Assembly (NCBI GenBank): GCA_021325495.1
Contig: JAJPGZ010000003.1
Location: 124,001 to 188,000, forward strand
Reading direction: 5' to 3'
Length of the DNA stretch: 64,000 bases
Source of the DNA: Spartobacteria bacterium
GTDB taxonomy: Bacteria; Verrucomicrobiota; Verrucomicrobiia; Chthoniobacterales; UBA10450
A program made the translations under genes and the position numbers. Below, piece after piece: positions 16,661 through 26,195 of the stretch (position 1 is the first letter of the stretch; the number at the start of each line of letters is the position of its first letter). The notes under the pieces are model-generated. The model saw only the letters and a list, made by a program, of their open reading frames with translations, was not told the origin of the DNA and ran no database searches.

Positions 16661-18457
16661 CTATTGCGCCTTAAGCACCTCGATGAACGCTTCCTGCGGA
16701 ATGTTGATCTTGCCGATGCTCTTCATGCGTTTCTTTCCTTCTTTTTGTTTCTCGAGAAGTTTGCGTTTGCGAGTGATATCGCCGCCGTAGCATTTCGCGG
16801 TCACATTTTTTCGCAAGGCCGAAACGCTCTCGCGCGCAATTATTTTTCCGCCGATCGCCGCCTGGATCGCGACTTGATACAACTGCCGCGGGATCACTTC
16901 CTTCAACTTCGCCGCCAGCTGTCGTCCCCTCGCCTCCGCGCGGTCCTTATGCACGATCATCGAGAATGCATCGACCGGTTCGCCGTTCACCAGCACATCC
17001 AGCTTCACCAATTTCGCGGCGCGATAACCGGCGTGCTCGTAATCCATCGAACCGTAGCCGCGCGTGATCGATTTAATCTTGTCGTTGAAATCCACCAGAA
17101 TTTCGTTCAGCGGCAATTCGCAATGCAACATGACGCGGCGCGCATCGAGCGTTTCGGTGTGGTCCATCACGCCGCGCTTCTCCAAAATGAGTTGCAGGAT
17201 GTCGCCGATGTTTTCGTTAGGGCAAAGCACGTAGGCTTTCACGATCGGCTCGCGGATTTCCTCGATCAGGCTCGGGTCGGGCAAGTGCGCGGGATTGTCG
17301 ATCAAAAGAGTTTCGCCGCGCGTCGTTATCACTTCGTACACGACCGATGGTGACGTCGCGATGATGTCCATGTCATATTCACGCCGCAATCGCTCTTGGA
17401 TAATTTCCATGTGCAAGAGCCCGAGAAATCCGCAGCGAAATCCGAAACCGAGCGCGACCGAGCTCTCCGGTTGATAAACGAACGCCGAATCGTTCAAGCG
17501 CAGTTTGCCGATCGCCGTTTTCAAATGTTCGAAGTCGGCGGTGTTGATCGGATAAATTCCGCTGAAGACCATCGGATGAATTTCTTGAAATCCCGGCAGC
17601 GGTTCTTTCGCCGGATTTCGCTGATCGGTCACGGTGTCGCCGATTTTTAATTCGGCGGTTGTCTTAATGTTGGCGATGAAGTAACCGACGTCGCCCGCGT
17701 TCAATCGCGGCTGCGCATACATCTTCGGCGTGAACACGCCGACGTCTTTGATTTCGTAGCGGACGTCGTTGCGCATCAATTTGATTGCCTGGCCCGGCTG
17801 CATGTGGCCGGAGACGAGCCGGACATATCCGACCACGCCGCGATACACATCAAAGACGGAATCGAACACGAGCGCGCGCAAGATCTCGTCGTTAGGCTTT
17901 TCCGGCGGTGGAATGCGATGCACGATCGCTTCCAGAATTTCTTCAATGCCGATTCCCATCTTCGCGCTCGCATCGATCGCCTCCTCCGCTGGGATCGCGA
18001 GGATCTCTTCCAGTTGTCGATGTACCGAAGCGATGTCCGCGTTCGGCAAATCGATTTTGTTGATCACCGGCACAATCGTTAGGCCTTGTTTGTGCGCGAG
18101 ATGAACGTTCGCCACCGTCTGCGCCTCGACGCCTTGCGCTGCATCGACAATCAACAACGCGCCTTCACACGCTGCTAACGAACGCGAAACTTCATAGGCA
18201 AAATCGACATGTCCGGGCGTGTCCAAAAGATTCAGCCGGTACTCCCGCCCATCCTTCGCGCGATACTTCATCGCCACCGGATGCGCCTTGATCGTGATCC
18301 CGCGCTCGCGTTCGAGGTCCATCGAATCGAGAAGCTGGTCCTGCTTCTCGCGCTCGTGGATCGTGCCCGTCGTCTCAAGCAAACGATCCGACAACGTCGT
18401 CTTGCCGTGATCGATGTGCGCGATGATGCAGAAATTGCGCGTGTGCTCGATTCCCAT
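16661..18457 (-). CDS. lepA: elongation factor 4
   Basis: 598 residues, the normal length. Ribosome-bound GTPase. GTP-binding motifs are AHIDHGKTTLSDRL, DTPGHVDFAYE and NKIDLPNAD; the EF4-specific C-terminal domain ends IGKINIPQEAFIEVL. It lies 33 bases upstream of lepB, the same pairing as in E. coli. It contains no copy of the common 10-mer in 1.8 kb, though it carries several GTTAGG words. Confidence 0.97.
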   Translation of the reverse strand: MGIEHTRNFCIIAHIDHGKTTLSDRLLETTGTIHEREKQDQLLDSMDLERERGITIKAHPVAMKYRAKDGREYRLNLLDTPGHVDFAYEVSRSLAACEGALLIVDAAQGVEAQTVANVHLAHKQGLTIVPVINKIDLPNADIASVHRQLEEILAIPAEEAIDASAKMGIGIEEILEAIVHRIPPPEKPNDEILRALVFDSVFDVYRGVVGYVRLVSGHMQPGQAIKLMRNDVRYEIKDVGVFTPKMYAQPRLNAGDVGYFIANIKTTAELKIGDTVTDQRNPAKEPLPGFQEIHPMVFSGIYPINTADFEHLKTAIGKLRLNDSAFVYQPESSVALGFGFRCGFLGLLHMEIIQERLRREYDMDIIATSPSVVYEVITTRGETLLIDNPAHLPDPSLIEEIREPIVKAYVLCPNENIGDILQLILEKRGVMDHTETLDARRVMLHCELPLNEILVDFNDKIKSITRGYGSMDYEHAGYRAAKLVKLDVLVNGEPVDAFSMIVHKDRAEARGRQLAAKLKEVIPRQLYQVAIQAAIGGKIIARESVSALRKNVTAKCYGGDITRKRKLLEKQKEGKKRMKSIGKINIPQEAFIEVLKAQ

Positions 18458-18511
18458 TGCGAGCCGCCACTATGCGGGCGCGGGTTTGCCCGGTCAATTG
18501 ACTCGCGCCTC

Positions 18512-18586
18512 TGTCATCCCGAGCGAAGTCGAGGGATCTCTCATTGAATGGCAGTGAGAGATGTCTCGACTGCGCTCGACATGAGA
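18512..18586. repeat. TCATTCYGAGC dispersed repeat, family R2, copy 2
   Basis: TGTCATCCCGAGCGAAGTCG on the left faces GAGATGTCTCGACTGCGCTC on the right, then GACATGA. It sits between the divergent lepA and FHA genes. Confidence 0.8.
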
Positions 18587-18605
18587 TAATAAGATCGACA
18601 TCGTC

Positions 18606-19097
18606 ATGCCGAAGCTCGTCGTCGCCGGGACCGCCTACGAAATTGTCGAACAACTCACGACCGTCGGCCGCGCGCCGGACAACACCATCCTCATCGACGA
18701 TCCCTCTGTATCGGGTCACCACGCGCAGCTCGAACTGAACGGCGAAATTTATCGCCTCAAAGATTTAGGATCGACGAACGGAACACGCGTCAACGGCGTG
18801 CCCATCACCGAAACAACTTTGCGCATCGACGATCGCATTCGTTTCGGCGGAATCGAAGCCCGCTTCGAAGCCGATACGACCGGCTCGCAGCCGCTCCCGA
18901 ATGTCGAGCAAGTCGAAGCGCGTCCGGCGGAAATGAGCGCGGCGCCGGTCGATTTTGCCAATGCATCCCCATTCCGCGCGCGCACGAAAGATCGCGATCC
19001 AAGTCGCACCGCCGTTTTCGCGGCGGCTGCGATCGCTATTCTCGCGTTCGTGATCAGTATGGTCGCGGTGCTTGCGATGCACGCGCCGGTTCTCTGA
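18606..19097 (+). CDS. FHA-domain membrane protein
   Basis: 163 residues. The N-terminal FHA fold binds phosphothreonine peptides; its motifs are TVGRAPDN, SVSGHHAQL and DLGSTNGTRVNG. A linker of about 40 residues leads to one C-terminal transmembrane helix (AAAAIAILAFVISMVAVLAM), so the FHA domain should face the cytoplasm. No serine/threonine kinase is adjacent. An AAGATCGACA copy lies 6 bases before the ATG. The 3' end overlaps gluQ by 44 bases on the other strand. Confidence 0.87.
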   Translation: MPKLVVAGTAYEIVEQLTTVGRAPDNTILIDDPSVSGHHAQLELNGEIYRLKDLGSTNGTRVNGVPITETTLRIDDRIRFGGIEARFEADTTGSQPLPNVEQVEARPAEMSAAPVDFANASPFRARTKDRDPSRTAVFAAAAIAILAFVISMVAVLAMHAPVL

Positions 19098-19947
19098 TTT
19101 CTTCCGGCGTTAGGCCGCGCTCGCGCAACGCGCGCAAACTCATCGCCGCATCGCGCTTGGCCAATCGCTTCCCTGCAAGATCGACAATCAACGGCGCGTG
19201 ATAAAACTGCGGTTGCTCGATCTCGAGCGCGCGATAAATCAGCAACTGTCGAAAAGTGTCCGTGCGTAAATCTTCGCCGCGCACGATTTCAGTGATTCCC
19301 ATCGCGGCGTCATCAACCACGACGGCGAGTTGATACGCCGGCAAATCGTCACGACGCCACAGAATGAAATCGCCGAAATCTTTTCCGGCGACCGCGCGTT
19401 GTTCGCCTAACGCAAGATCGACATAACGCATCTCTTCCCCATCCGGCACGCGAAAGCGCCAGTTCACTTCTCTCCCCTGTGGCGGCAGGCGTCTCGCCTG
19501 CACAATCTTCTTCTTCGCAGCCGAGACAGCTGCCTCCACCGAATAGGAATCGTTCGGTCGGCACGTCCCCGGATAAATCGGCTCCGCGTTTTCTTCGTGC
19601 GGCGCGAGAGTCGCTGCGGCCACATCTTTGCGCGAGCAACAGCACGGATAAGCGAAACCGCGCTTGCGCAACTTCGTTAACGCGTCGCGATACAAATCGA
19701 AGCGTTCGCGTTGGAAGAACGGACCTTCGTCCCATTCAATTCCGAACCAGCGCAAATCTTCCTCGATCGCTTCGCGAAAGTTAGATCGACATCTTGCAAG
19801 ATCGACATCTTCTATTCGCAGAATCAACTTTCCGTTCGCAGCGCGTGCGCGTTCCTGTGCGGTCCAGAATGTCATCGCGTGGCCGACGTGCAAATAACCC
19901 GTGGGCGATGGCGCGATGCGGCCGCGATACTCAGAGTGTTCGTCCAC
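19054..19947 (-). CDS. gluQ: glutamyl-Q tRNA(Asp) synthetase
   Basis: 297 residues. Attaches glutamate to queuosine in tRNA-Asp. It has the class-I HVGH motif (residues 20-23), IAPSPTGYLHVGHAMTFW, a cysteine cluster YPCCCSRKD and the KMSKS-equivalent LAGKRLAKRD, and lacks the anticodon-binding domain of GluRS. Residues around 145-155 (VQARRLPPQGRE) are encoded by a GC-rich hairpin repeat (19475-19503). The gene holds four scattered 10-mer sites, including a clustered pair at 19782-19807. Confidence 0.9.
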   Translation of the reverse strand: MDEHSEYRGRIAPSPTGYLHVGHAMTFWTAQERARAANGKLILRIEDVDLARCRSNFREAIEEDLRWFGIEWDEGPFFQRERFDLYRDALTKLRKRGFAYPCCCSRKDVAAATLAPHEENAEPIYPGTCRPNDSYSVEAAVSAAKKKIVQARRLPPQGREVNWRFRVPDGEEMRYVDLALGEQRAVAGKDFGDFILWRRDDLPAYQLAVVVDDAAMGITEIVRGEDLRTDTFRQLLIYRALEIEQPQFYHAPLIVDLAGKRLAKRDAAMSLRALRERGLTPEEIREPARASQAPRPY

Positions 19948-20012
19948 AGATTTCGCAGATTTACACAGATTTTTCTTTAATCTGCGAACATCTGCGTAAT
20001 CTGCGGATACTT
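19945..20012. repeat. CACAGATT/AATCTGCG interspersed repeat
   Basis: Direct and inverse runs of CACAGATTTCGCAGATTTAC and AATCTGCGAACATCTGCG. Together they form a long imperfect hairpin between the divergent gluQ and HAD genes. Both gene starts are next to it. Confidence 0.75.
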
Positions 20013-20018
20013 TTTTCT

Positions 20019-20705
20019 GTGCAAGACAAGCGCCTGCTCCTTTTCGACATCGACTCGACGCTCGTGAACACGGACGGCGCCGGGTTCAAGGCGTTGCAGC
20101 AAATCATTCGCGACCGTTACGGCAAGAATGACGCGCTCGACGACATCGAGATCGCGGGCAAAACCGATCGCAACATCGTGACGGACATCTTGCGGAAGTA
20201 CCATGTCGATCCAACGGACGAAAATGTTTCGCGATTTCTCGATGAATACGTTTCGCACCTCGCGCGTCTACTCCCCAAGTTGCACGGGAAAATACTTCCC
20301 GGCATTTCCGAAATCCTCCCCAGAATGAAATCGAAATCGAATCGCGTCCTCGGTCTGCTCACGGGTAACATCGAGCGCGGCGCAAAACTCAAACTCGAGC
20401 GCTACGGCCTCTGGGATTTTTTCGAATTCGGCGCCTTCGCCGACGATCATCAAGATCGCAATCAGTTAGGCGAATTTGCGCGCAAACGCGCGGCCGAGAA
20501 ACACGGACATGAGTTCGACGCGGCGCAGATCGATGTCATCGGCGACACCGGACATGACATCGCCTGCGGCAAAGCCATCGGCGCGCGCACCGTCGCGGTC
20601 GCGACCGGTTCGTGGTCGCTGGAAAAACTACGCAACTTTCAACCCGATTTTTTGTTTGCTGATTTTAGCAACGTAAACGAAATCATCGGCACACTCGGCT
20701 GGTAA
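20019..20705 (+). CDS. HAD-superfamily phosphatase
   Basis: 228 residues. HAD motifs: nucleophile LLLFDIDSTLVNTDG at the N-terminus, LGLLTGNIERG (motif II) and DVIGDTGHDIACGKAIG (motif IV), in the style of phosphoglycolate phosphatase. The substrate cannot be told. I use the GTG at 20019; upstream in-frame sequence is repeat and lacks coding character. TTG/ATG of the STAS gene follow after 1-16 bases, suggesting co-transcription. Confidence 0.85.
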   Translation: MQDKRLLLFDIDSTLVNTDGAGFKALQQIIRDRYGKNDALDDIEIAGKTDRNIVTDILRKYHVDPTDENVSRFLDEYVSHLARLLPKLHGKILPGISEILPRMKSKSNRVLGLLTGNIERGAKLKLERYGLWDFFEFGAFADDHQDRNQLGEFARKRAAEKHGHEFDAAQIDVIGDTGHDIACGKAIGARTVAVATGSWSLEKLRNFQPDFLFADFSNVNEIIGTLGW

Positions 20706-20721
20706 TTTGAAAAAGGGCAAA

Positions 20722-21063
20722 ATGGCTAAACAATCAAACGCGATCCTCGCGGCCAACCGGCCGAATGTCCTTCCGCTCGAAGGGGAAATCGACCTGCACA
20801 TTTCGCCGCGCGTCGCCGTCTCGCTCGCGCAGATGACGCAAAAGAAACTCGACCCGGTAGTTGTCGATCTTACACGTGTCACTTACATCGACAGTTCGGG
20901 CCTCGCCGTTCTCATCGAAGGCATGCAAAGCGTCGAGGAATACGGCGGCAAATTCGCGCTCGCCGCCTTGCAGGAAAACGTCCGCTCCATTTTCGAAATC
21001 GCGCGTCTCGATCAGGTCTTCCGCATTTTTCCGGATGTGGATGCGGCGCTGAGCGCGGGGTAA
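20722..21063 (+). CDS. STAS-domain anti-sigma factor antagonist
   Basis: 113 residues. SpoIIAA-like fold that can bind an anti-sigma factor when not phosphorylated. The phosphorylation region is VVVDLTRVTYIDSSGLAVLIEG. The ATG at 20722 follows an AAAAGGG site; a TTG at 20707 is possible. TGTCGATCTT at 20862 encodes the VDL of the core strand before the phosphorylatable serine. No kinase or sigma partner is adjacent. Confidence 0.85.
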   Translation: MAKQSNAILAANRPNVLPLEGEIDLHISPRVAVSLAQMTQKKLDPVVVDLTRVTYIDSSGLAVLIEGMQSVEEYGGKFALAALQENVRSIFEIARLDQVFRIFPDVDAALSAG

Positions 21064-21077
21064 AGCGCTATTTTCCT

Positions 21078-21150
21078 TGTAGCGGCGCTCTATGCGCGTC
21101 GCCATCTTTGCCGTCGAAGTTTGCGACGGTCATAGACCGCCGCGTACAGA
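21078..21150. repeat. TGTAG-type hairpin pair
   Basis: TGTAGCGGCGCTCTATGCGC at the left is mirrored by CATAGACCGCCGCGTACA at the right. It lies between converging genes (STAS and the BNR protein), where it may terminate transcription. It is one of several TGTAG-plus-hairpin repeats in the window. Confidence 0.65.
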
Positions 21151-21157
21151 AAACGCC

Positions 21158-23971
21158 TCACCGCGGCGTGATGCCTTCGGCAAGATCGACATGGAAACTT
21201 TGTTTCACCTTGGTCGTGCCGAAAGTGAGCTCGGCGTTGTAATCGCCCGCGGGTAACAAGCGTTTCGGATCGTCGCCGCCGTATTCGATGCTGACGTCTT
21301 TGCCGGGACGCAGGTCCCAGTTCAATCTCGTTAGGCCAGGCGCGCCCGGCGCTTTCAGGTTCGCCACCGGTTGGCCGCTCGATTTCGTGATCCCGATTTT
21401 GATTTCGTCGCCGGTGAACTCGCGTACCCACACGGTGAAGAGCGCGCCTTCGGGCGGATTCGCGCCGCGATAAACGCCCTTGCCATTCCAATCGGCGAAT
21501 CCCGGCAGCAGATACGCGCCGGTGACGTTGCGCACCGGAAAGAGGTGCGCCGGTTTCGCGGCGTTCTCCGGAGTCAACTCGCGCAATGGCGTGGTGTCGT
21601 CGATGATCGCGATACTGCGGCCGTGCGTGCCGATGACGAGGTCGTTAGTCCGCGGATGAATTTGGAAATCGTCCACGCGCGTGCCCGGCGGAATGTCGCC
21701 GAAACGGACCCAATGCTGGCCGGCATCGAACGAAGCGAACGCACCGAAGTGCGTGCCGGCGTACAGCAGTCTCGGATTCACCGGATCTTCGCGCACGACT
21801 TCGACTGGGTCGTTAGGCGGAAGATCGCCCATGGCCGGCTGCCAGGTTTTGCCAAGATCGACAGTGTGAAAGATCGACGGTCGATCGTCGCCCGTGCGGT
21901 ATGAATTGGTCACGACGTAGGCGGCGTTCGCATCAGTCGGGCTCGCTTCGATGCGCACGACCCACGCGCCGCGCGCCGGCTCCGGCAAATTGTCGGTGAG
22001 CTCGGTCCATTGCCCGCCGTCGTTTTGCGTGATCCACAAACGCCCGTCATCCGTTCCCGCCCAGAGCAATCCCGGTTTCTTCGGCGATTCCGCTAACGAA
22101 TAGACGACGCCGTAATTTTCTGCGCCGCTGCCGGTCGCGGTCGTCTTGGCCGGATCGTTCCGCGTGAGATCGGGACTGATGACTTGATATTTCTCAGCGT
22201 GATCCGTTAGGCGAAAAACGTGATTGCCCGCGAGATAAATGACCCCAGGATTGTGTTTGCTGCCGATGAGCGGCGAGTTCCAATGAAAGCGATAGGCCGG
22301 TTGACCTTCCGGCGGCGCCGGACGCAAGCGGCGCAGCTCGCCGTTCTTCAAACTGATGCGATGAACTTCCCCACCCTGACTCTCGGCGTAAAACAGGTCG
22401 GGATCTTTCGCGTCGAACACGATGTAAAATCCGTCGCCGCCCGCGAGCGCAACCCAATCGGAATTGCGAATGCCCTCCTTGCTTTGCACGCCGCTCGGCC
22501 CGACCCAGTTCTCGTTGTCCTGCAAACCGCCCGCGATGCGGAAATACGGCTTCGAATCATCGAGCGTGAGCCGGTAAAATTCACCTGACGGAATTTTGCT
22601 CAGATGGTCCCAATTTTTTCCGCCGGCAAAACTTTGATACGCGCCACCATCCGTGCCTAACAAGATGCGCTGACAAATCGGCGGCTTCGGTGGCTTGTTT
22701 TTGTCTTCCGGTTTTGCGGGTTTCTGCGGGGGGACGCTCCCGGGTTGGATCGCCATGGCATGACAATCGGGATGACACTTCTCGAACAAATCTTCGCGGA
22801 AGTTTTTTCCGCCGTCGTCCGAGACGAGTAACGCGAATCCGAGACAATAAACGCGCTGATCGTTCGCTGGATCGATCCGGATCTGGCTGAAGTAGAATGG
22901 ACGCGAGTTGATCGCGCTCGTGCGCGTCCAGTGTTCGCCGCCATCTTCCGAGCGAAACACACCACCGGCGCGGCTGCGCAATTCGTTGATGTCGCTGGTG
23001 CCGCCTTCGAAGCTTTGCACGATCGCCATCACGACATTCGGTTTGCTCGCGGAAACGGCGAGACCGATGCGGCCGGTTTGCGTGACCATGCCGTTCGTCA
23101 ATTTTTTCCATGTCGATCCACCATTCGTGCTCTTGAAAATTCCACCGACATCTTCGCCATTCGTTAGGATGGGACCGGAGGTGAAACTCCATGGCGTGCG
23201 CTGCCGCGCGTACAATGCGGCGTAAACGATCTCGGGATTTTGCGGATCGAGCACGACATCGACGCAGCCGGTCTTCGCATCGTGCGGCGGGTTTGCTTTC
23301 AAAACCAATTTCCATGTTTTCCCGCCGTCGGTCGTTTTGTAGAGACCGCGCTCGCCGCCGTCCTGCCACAGATGTCCGCTCGCCGCCACATACGCGACCT
23401 CCGCTTTTCTTGGATCGACAACTACACGTGCGATCGCGCGGCTATTCGTTAGGCCGACATTCTCCCAATGATCGCCGCCGTCGGTCGTCCGATAGATGCC
23501 GTTTCCCCAGCCTGACGAATTGCGGTCGTTCGCTTCGCCGCTCCCGACCCAGATCACGTCCGAATCGCTCGGCGCGACCGCGACCGCCCCGATCGACAAA
23601 ACCGGTTGCTTGTCGAAGATCGGATCGAAGGTAACGCCGTTGTCGCTGCTGCGAAAAACTCCGCCGTGCGCCTGACCTATATAGAATACGAGCGGATTTT
23701 TCGGATCGATCGCGATGTCGGAAACGCGGCCGCCCATTACGGCAGGGCCAATCCAGCGCGCTTTCAGATTTTTAATTAACGCTTCGGAGATTTGCGGCGG
23801 AGTCGCGGCGGGCGTCGGGGAGGTGGCCGCGGCAGACGTTGATGGCGAACTTGCCGGCGAAGCCACCGATTCCGCAGATGGAGATGTCGATCTTGCGGGA
23901 TGCAGCGGATCTTCCTGCGCGAAGAGAAGCGACGTGGTGAAAATGAAAGCGAGAGCGAAGCGAGCGATCAT
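21158..23971 (-). CDS. secreted BNR/sortilin-like beta-propeller protein
   Basis: About 937 residues with a signal peptide (MIARFALAFIFTTSLLFA). At least eight Asp-box repeats are visible (SSDNGVTF, TTDGGDHW, TTDGGKTW, STNGGSTW, SEDGGEHW, VSDDGGKNF, TQNDGGQW, TVDLGKTW), so it folds as one or two large beta-propellers of the sortilin/VPS10 or glycosidase kind. A C-terminal region of about 150 residues is likely a beta-sandwich. It is exported, perhaps binding glycans or peptides. 10-mer copies encode HPARSTSPS after the signal peptide and FHVDLAEG at the very end. Confidence 0.85.
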   Translation of the reverse strand: MIARFALAFIFTTSLLFAQEDPLHPARSTSPSAESVASPASSPSTSAAATSPTPAATPPQISEALIKNLKARWIGPAVMGGRVSDIAIDPKNPLVFYIGQAHGGVFRSSDNGVTFDPIFDKQPVLSIGAVAVAPSDSDVIWVGSGEANDRNSSGWGNGIYRTTDGGDHWENVGLTNSRAIARVVVDPRKAEVAYVAASGHLWQDGGERGLYKTTDGGKTWKLVLKANPPHDAKTGCVDVVLDPQNPEIVYAALYARQRTPWSFTSGPILTNGEDVGGIFKSTNGGSTWKKLTNGMVTQTGRIGLAVSASKPNVVMAIVQSFEGGTSDINELRSRAGGVFRSEDGGEHWTRTSAINSRPFYFSQIRIDPANDQRVYCLGFALLVSDDGGKNFREDLFEKCHPDCHAMAIQPGSVPPQKPAKPEDKNKPPKPPICQRILLGTDGGAYQSFAGGKNWDHLSKIPSGEFYRLTLDDSKPYFRIAGGLQDNENWVGPSGVQSKEGIRNSDWVALAGGDGFYIVFDAKDPDLFYAESQGGEVHRISLKNGELRRLRPAPPEGQPAYRFHWNSPLIGSKHNPGVIYLAGNHVFRLTDHAEKYQVISPDLTRNDPAKTTATGSGAENYGVVYSLAESPKKPGLLWAGTDDGRLWITQNDGGQWTELTDNLPEPARGAWVVRIEASPTDANAAYVVTNSYRTGDDRPSIFHTVDLGKTWQPAMGDLPPNDPVEVVREDPVNPRLLYAGTHFGAFASFDAGQHWVRFGDIPPGTRVDDFQIHPRTNDLVIGTHGRSIAIIDDTTPLRELTPENAAKPAHLFPVRNVTGAYLLPGFADWNGKGVYRGANPPEGALFTVWVREFTGDEIKIGITKSSGQPVANLKAPGAPGLTRLNWDLRPGKDVSIEYGGDDPKRLLPAGDYNAELTFGTTKVKQSFHVDLAEGITPR

Positions 23972-24037
23972 AGAGTTGTCATTGTAACCAGCGCGCAAAG
24001 GTTTGCGACCGGCGAAATGCAGGTATCGTCACGCGAT

Positions 24038-24814
24038 ATGACTCCACAAGTCTTGGCCGGGAAAACCGGCGTGGTCTTCGGCGTGGCGAACAAACGCAGC
24101 ATCGCCTGGGCGATCGCGAAGGCGTGCGCGAACGCGGGCGCGAAATTGATTTTCAATTATCAGGGCGAGCGACTGAAAGAAAATGTCGAGGAGCTCGTGA
24201 GCGAATTCGGCGAACAAACGCCGCTCTTCCCGTGCGATGTGTCGAGCGACGACGACATCAAAAAGTTTTTCGAGCAGGTGAAATCGCAGACACAAGTTGT
24301 CGATCTTATGCTGCATTCGGTCGCCTTTGCCCCGAAGGAAGCGCTCGAGGGCGATTTCGTTTCGACGACGCGCGAAGCATTCCGCACCGCGCACGACATT
24401 AGCGCCTATTCGTTAGTCGCGCTCTCGCGTGAAGTCGCGCCGATGATGACGAACGGCGGCAGCATCCTCGCGATGACGTATTACGGCGCCGAGAAAGTCG
24501 TGCCGCATTACAACGTCATGGGCGTGGCTAAGGCGTCACTCGAAGCGAGCACGCGTTACCTCGCTTACGATCTCGGCCCAAAAAAAATTCGCGTGAACTG
24601 CATTTCCGCCGGCCCGGTAAACACGCTCGCCGCGCGCGGCATCAGCGGTTTCAGCGCGATGTTGAAACATTATCAGGAACGCGCGCCGTTGAAGCGCAGC
24701 TGCGATCCGGCCGAACTCGGTGCGACCGGAGTTTTTCTCGCGAGCGATGGCGCGGCCGCGATCACCGGCCAGGTCATCTACGTCGACGGCGGATATCAGA
24801 TCATGGGCATGTGA
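24038..24814 (+). CDS. fabI: enoyl-[acyl-carrier-protein] reductase (NADH)
   Basis: About 258 residues. Last step of each fatty-acid elongation cycle. It has the FabI nucleotide loop GVANKRSIAWAIAKA, the catalytic tyrosine/lysine region MTYYGAEKVVPHYNVMGVAKASLE and the C-terminal GQVIYVDGGYQIMGM. I chose the ATG at 24038 (MTPQVLAGKTG); one at 24017 is possible. It overlaps the next gene by 4 bases (ATGTGA). TGTCGATCTT at 24298 encodes VVDLML. Confidence 0.95.
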   Translation: MTPQVLAGKTGVVFGVANKRSIAWAIAKACANAGAKLIFNYQGERLKENVEELVSEFGEQTPLFPCDVSSDDDIKKFFEQVKSQTQVVDLMLHSVAFAPKEALEGDFVSTTREAFRTAHDISAYSLVALSREVAPMMTNGGSILAMTYYGAEKVVPHYNVMGVAKASLEASTRYLAYDLGPKKIRVNCISAGPVNTLAARGISGFSAMLKHYQERAPLKRSCDPAELGATGVFLASDGAAAITGQVIYVDGGYQIMGM

Positions 24815-26184
24815 ATCTCGCGGACGAACTGCGAGACCTGTTAGGCAGCGACATCGTTGCCGACGATCCTGAAACGTTAGCCGCACACGCCGGCGACAAA
24901 TGGTTCGCGGCCGAACAACCGGAAGTCGTCGTCTTCGCAAGATCGACAAGTGATGTCTCGCGGCTGCTGAAGTTCGCTTCGCAAAAGAAAGTTCCGGTGA
25001 CCGCGCGTGGCGCCGGCTACGGCTACGTCGGCAGCTGCGTCCCTTCCAAAAAAGGAATCGCACTTTCGTTGATGCGCATGAATCGCATCAAAGAAATTCA
25101 TTTCGCGGATGCAGTCGCGATCGTCGAACCGGGTGTGCTCACCGGAGAACTGAAAGCCGCCGTGCGCGCGCAAAAACTTTTTTATCCGCCGGATCCCGCG
25201 AGCATGAAAGATTGCAGCATCGGCGGAAATGTGGCGACGAACGCGGGCGGGCCGCGTTGTTTGAAGTACGGCGTCACGCGCCATTACGTCATCGGCCTCG
25301 AAGTCGTGCTCGCGAATGGCGAAGTGCTCCGCACCGGCGGACGCGTGCACAAAAACAAAACTGGATTCGACTTGTTAGGCCTTTTTGTCGGCTCGGAAGG
25401 AATGCTTGGCGTGGTAACCGAGATCACGTTGCGATTGCTCCCGCTCCCGCCGGAGCGCGCGACGTTATCAGCGGCATTCGACAGAATGTCGATAGCAGCT
25501 GCGGCGGTGAACGAGATTTTCGCCGCCGGATTTTTGCCGAGCGCGCTCGAGATTGCAGACGCGTTCACGTTGCAAGCGGCGCGCGAAAAAATCGGAAAAG
25601 CGATCGTGCCCGAAGGCAACGCGCATCTTCTTGTCGATCTTGACGGACAAGAGCAAAGCGTGCGCGGCGAAGCGGACGCGATCCGCGATTTGCTCGCGAC
25701 GAAAAATCCTAACGCGCTCCAGGTCGCACACGGCGAAGAAGATTGCGAAAGGATGTGGGCGTTGCGGCGCGAGTTCAGCGAATCACTGCGCGCGACCGGC
25801 CTAACGAAACTCAATCAAGACGTGGTCGTGCCATTAAGCCACATTGTCGATCTTGTCGAGTTTGCGCAGACGCTGCAGACGAAGCACGGATTTCCGATCG
25901 CGTGCTTCGGACACGCCGGCGACGGGAACATTCACGTCAACATCATGGCCGATCGATTTAATCGCGACGCCGCCGTTCGCGAAAAAGTTCAGCGCGCGCT
26001 CGACGAACTTTTCGCGCAGGTGCTGGCGTGGGGCGGTGTCATCACCGGCGAACATGGAATCGGTCTCGCGAAAAAACGTTGGTGGCCGCAAGCGACGAGC
26101 GATGTCTCGCGCGAATTGCACCGCAAAATCAAAGCCGCGCTCGATCCGGACAACATTTTAAATCCGGGAAAGTTTCTCGATTAG
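24811..26184 (+). CDS. FAD-linked oxidase, GlcD/D-lactate dehydrogenase type
   Basis: 457 residues. Oxidises a 2-hydroxy acid such as glycolate or D-lactate. The FAD-binding PCMH domain shows VTARGAGYGYVGSCVPSKKG and DCSIGGNVATNAGGPRCLKYG; the C-terminal cap has CFGHAGDGNIHVNIM and GEHGIGLAKK. It starts with a GTG overlapping the fabI stop, so it is translationally coupled to it. glcE or glcF partners are not present, so a stand-alone enzyme is likely. Three 10-mer copies encode ARSTSDVS, LVDLDG and IVDLVE. Confidence 0.9.
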   Translation: MNLADELRDLLGSDIVADDPETLAAHAGDKWFAAEQPEVVVFARSTSDVSRLLKFASQKKVPVTARGAGYGYVGSCVPSKKGIALSLMRMNRIKEIHFADAVAIVEPGVLTGELKAAVRAQKLFYPPDPASMKDCSIGGNVATNAGGPRCLKYGVTRHYVIGLEVVLANGEVLRTGGRVHKNKTGFDLLGLFVGSEGMLGVVTEITLRLLPLPPERATLSAAFDRMSIAAAAVNEIFAAGFLPSALEIADAFTLQAAREKIGKAIVPEGNAHLLVDLDGQEQSVRGEADAIRDLLATKNPNALQVAHGEEDCERMWALRREFSESLRATGLTKLNQDVVVPLSHIVDLVEFAQTLQTKHGFPIACFGHAGDGNIHVNIMADRFNRDAAVREKVQRALDELFAQVLAWGGVITGEHGIGLAKKRWWPQATSDVSRELHRKIKAALDPDNILNPGKFLD

Positions 26185-26195
26185 ATCGACATCAA

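Noticed and set aside
18500-18600. R2 repeat considered as a small regulatory RNA
   Set aside because: Copies occur at four unrelated sites with no shared promoter or terminator; a dispersed repeat explains it better.
22581-23369. Long minus-strand frame of 262 codons in the BNR gene
   Set aside because: It is an alternative frame of the BNR protein, Arg/Ser-rich, with no domain.
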